Positions 12,011 to 12,843 of a DNA stretch of 12,843 bases are shown here, in pieces (the stretch's first letter is position 1; each line of letters begins with the position of its first letter). The stretch covers positions 1 through 12,843 of the forward strand of contig JBILWG010000041.1 in the NCBI GenBank assembly GCA_044369995.1. Reading direction: 5' to 3'. Below the pieces are notes generated by a model. It was not told the DNA's origin and made no database searches. It saw nothing but the letters and a program-made list of their open reading frames with translations. Source of the stretch: F1-60-MAGs149 sp044369995. GTDB lineage: Bacteria; Actinomycetota; Thermoleophilia; Gaiellales; F1-60-MAGs149. A program made the translations under genes and the position numbers.

Positions 12011-12843
12011 CTAGTCGGAGCGCACGCCGCGGATCGAGCCGGGGCCGATCAGGTAGACGCGCTCCTCGTCGGCGACGAGCGGCGAGTACTTGCCCTCGCG
12101 ATCGCTCCAGACGATCTCGTGGGTCGTGATGTCGATCGCGTAGATGCCGTCGGGCCCTGCCTTGGCCTCGCGGACGCCGTTCTGGCCGCATCGCGAGCAG
12201 GTCGAGAAGTACAGGAGACCATCCATCAGGACGGGGGCGCCGTGCACCGCGCCGGGCGCCTCGGTCGTCCACAGGCGATCGCCGGTGGCGGCATCGAAGG
12301 CGATGATGCTGCCGTCGTACGTGCCGATGTAGATGACCTGGCCGGCGGCGACCGCACCGGTGTACACGTAGGTCCCGGCCTGCTTCGCCCAGATCAGCTT
12401 GCCGGTCTGCGCGCCGTACGCGTACATCCAGCCGTCGGTATTGCCGATGAAGACGCGGCCGTAGGCGACGGTCGGCGTCGCGTAGAAGTACTCGCGGCCG
12501 CTGCCGAGACGCTCATTGCTCTGCGCCTTCCAACGGATCGCGCCGGTCGCCGCGTCGAGCGCGTAGAGGCTGCCGCCATTGGTTCCGATCACGATCGCGG
12601 GCGCCCCTCCGGCGGTCGCGGCGTCGATCCAGCTGGCCGACGACACGATCTGCGCGTCGGTCTCCGTGGTCCACTTGATGGCGCCCGTGGCGGCATCGAG
12701 GGCGTAGACCTTCTTATCCCAGGCGCCGACGTAGACGGTGCCGTCCTGGACGAGCGGCGACGACTCGACGGGTGGCAGCTCGACGACCCACTTGCGCTCG
12801 CCGGTCTTGGCATCCCAGGCGAAGACGTAGCCACCGCTGCCGA
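12011..12843 (-). CDS. PQQ-like beta-propeller repeat protein (N-terminus cut off by window edge)
   Basis: The visible 276 residues run to the stop at 12013-12011. The gene continues beyond the window, so its start is not visible. In-frame GTG codons, such as the one at 12646, are internal. Six repeats of about 40 residues show the PQQ-propeller pattern A-x-D-A-x-T-G-x-x-x-W: AWDAKTGERKW, ALDAATGAIKW, ALDAATGAIRW, AYGAQTGKLIW, AFDAATGDRLW and a diverged AIDITTHEIVW. Proteins of this kind include PQQ-dependent dehydrogenases, BamB-like proteins and extracellular domains of kinases. Nothing here proves PQQ binding. A loop in the fifth blade contains CSRC (near 12185-12205), which could form a disulfide or hold a metal. 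Export is likely for this fold, but the signal peptide is out of view. No partner gene is visible. Confidence 0.88.
   Translation of the reverse strand, partial: GSGGYVFAWDAKTGERKWVVELPPVESSPLVQDGTVYVGAWDKKVYALDAATGAIKWTTETDAQIVSSASWIDAATAGGAPAIVIGTNGGSLYALDAATGAIRWKAQSNERLGSGREYFYATPTVAYGRVFIGNTDGWMYAYGAQTGKLIWAKQAGTYVYTGAVAAGQVIYIGTYDGSIIAFDAATGDRLWTTEAPGAVHGAPVLMDGLLYFSTCSRCGQNGVREAKAGPDGIYAIDITTHEIVWSDREGKYSPLVADEERVYLIGPGSIRGVRSD

Overview
The window is very GC-rich, with NNC/NNG-biased codons, many GTG starts and tightly packed genes. Together with APS-type sulfate reduction and several apparently leaderless genes, this suggests a high-GC actinobacterium. A deep lineage such as Thermoleophilia would fit, but I cannot place the organism from the sequence alone. 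It reads as chromosome: I see no insertion sequence, phage gene, tRNA, rRNA or CRISPR array.

Layout. (1) 1-843, minus strand: a class I PLP-dependent aminotransferase, C-terminus cut off by the window edge. (2) 844-1010: divergent intergenic region with an AT-rich island. (3) 1011-4745, plus strand: a four-gene sulfate-assimilation operon, cysH (APS reductase) - TSUP-family permease - cysD - cysN, with every junction overlapping (GTGA, ATGA, TGATG). CysDN turns sulfate into APS and CysH reduces APS to sulfite. CysN carries no fused APS kinase, in keeping with an APS-specific reductase. (4) 4746-4932: a convergent junction holding an 80-bp direct repeat (79/80 identical), one copy of which includes the last codons of typA. 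(5) 4933-6762, minus strand: typA/bipA. (6) 6884-7795: a secreted alpha/beta hydrolase. (7) 7877-8839: a cyclase-family metal hydrolase. (8) 8842-9294, minus strand: a small four-helix membrane protein. (9) 9329-10152: a HEPN/MNT toxin-antitoxin pair in which the MntA-like nucleotidyltransferase carries an N-terminal HTH domain and HepT appears to start at CTG. (10) 10149-11306, minus strand: a NylB-like serine hydrolase. (11) 11357-12007: a TRIC/UPF0126 membrane protein. (12) 12011-12843, minus strand: a PQQ-type beta-propeller, N-terminus cut off.

The most interesting spot is 9294-9331. A perfect 18-bp palindrome sits midway between the divergent start codons of the membrane gene and the HTH-MNT gene. 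Both start codons lie exactly 17.5 nt from its centre, and each is preceded by a -10-like hexamer and 6 nt. This looks like an autoregulated, mutually exclusive, leaderless divergent promoter, and it ties the membrane protein to the toxin-antitoxin module. The spacing 'hexamer, 6 nt, start codon' also appears at the aminotransferase, alpha/beta hydrolase, NylB-like and TRIC genes, which suggests leaderless transcription is common here.

Three of the four convergent gene pairs are separated by 3 nt or less, or overlap. Only the cysN/typA junction has room for a terminator, and that is where the duplication lies.
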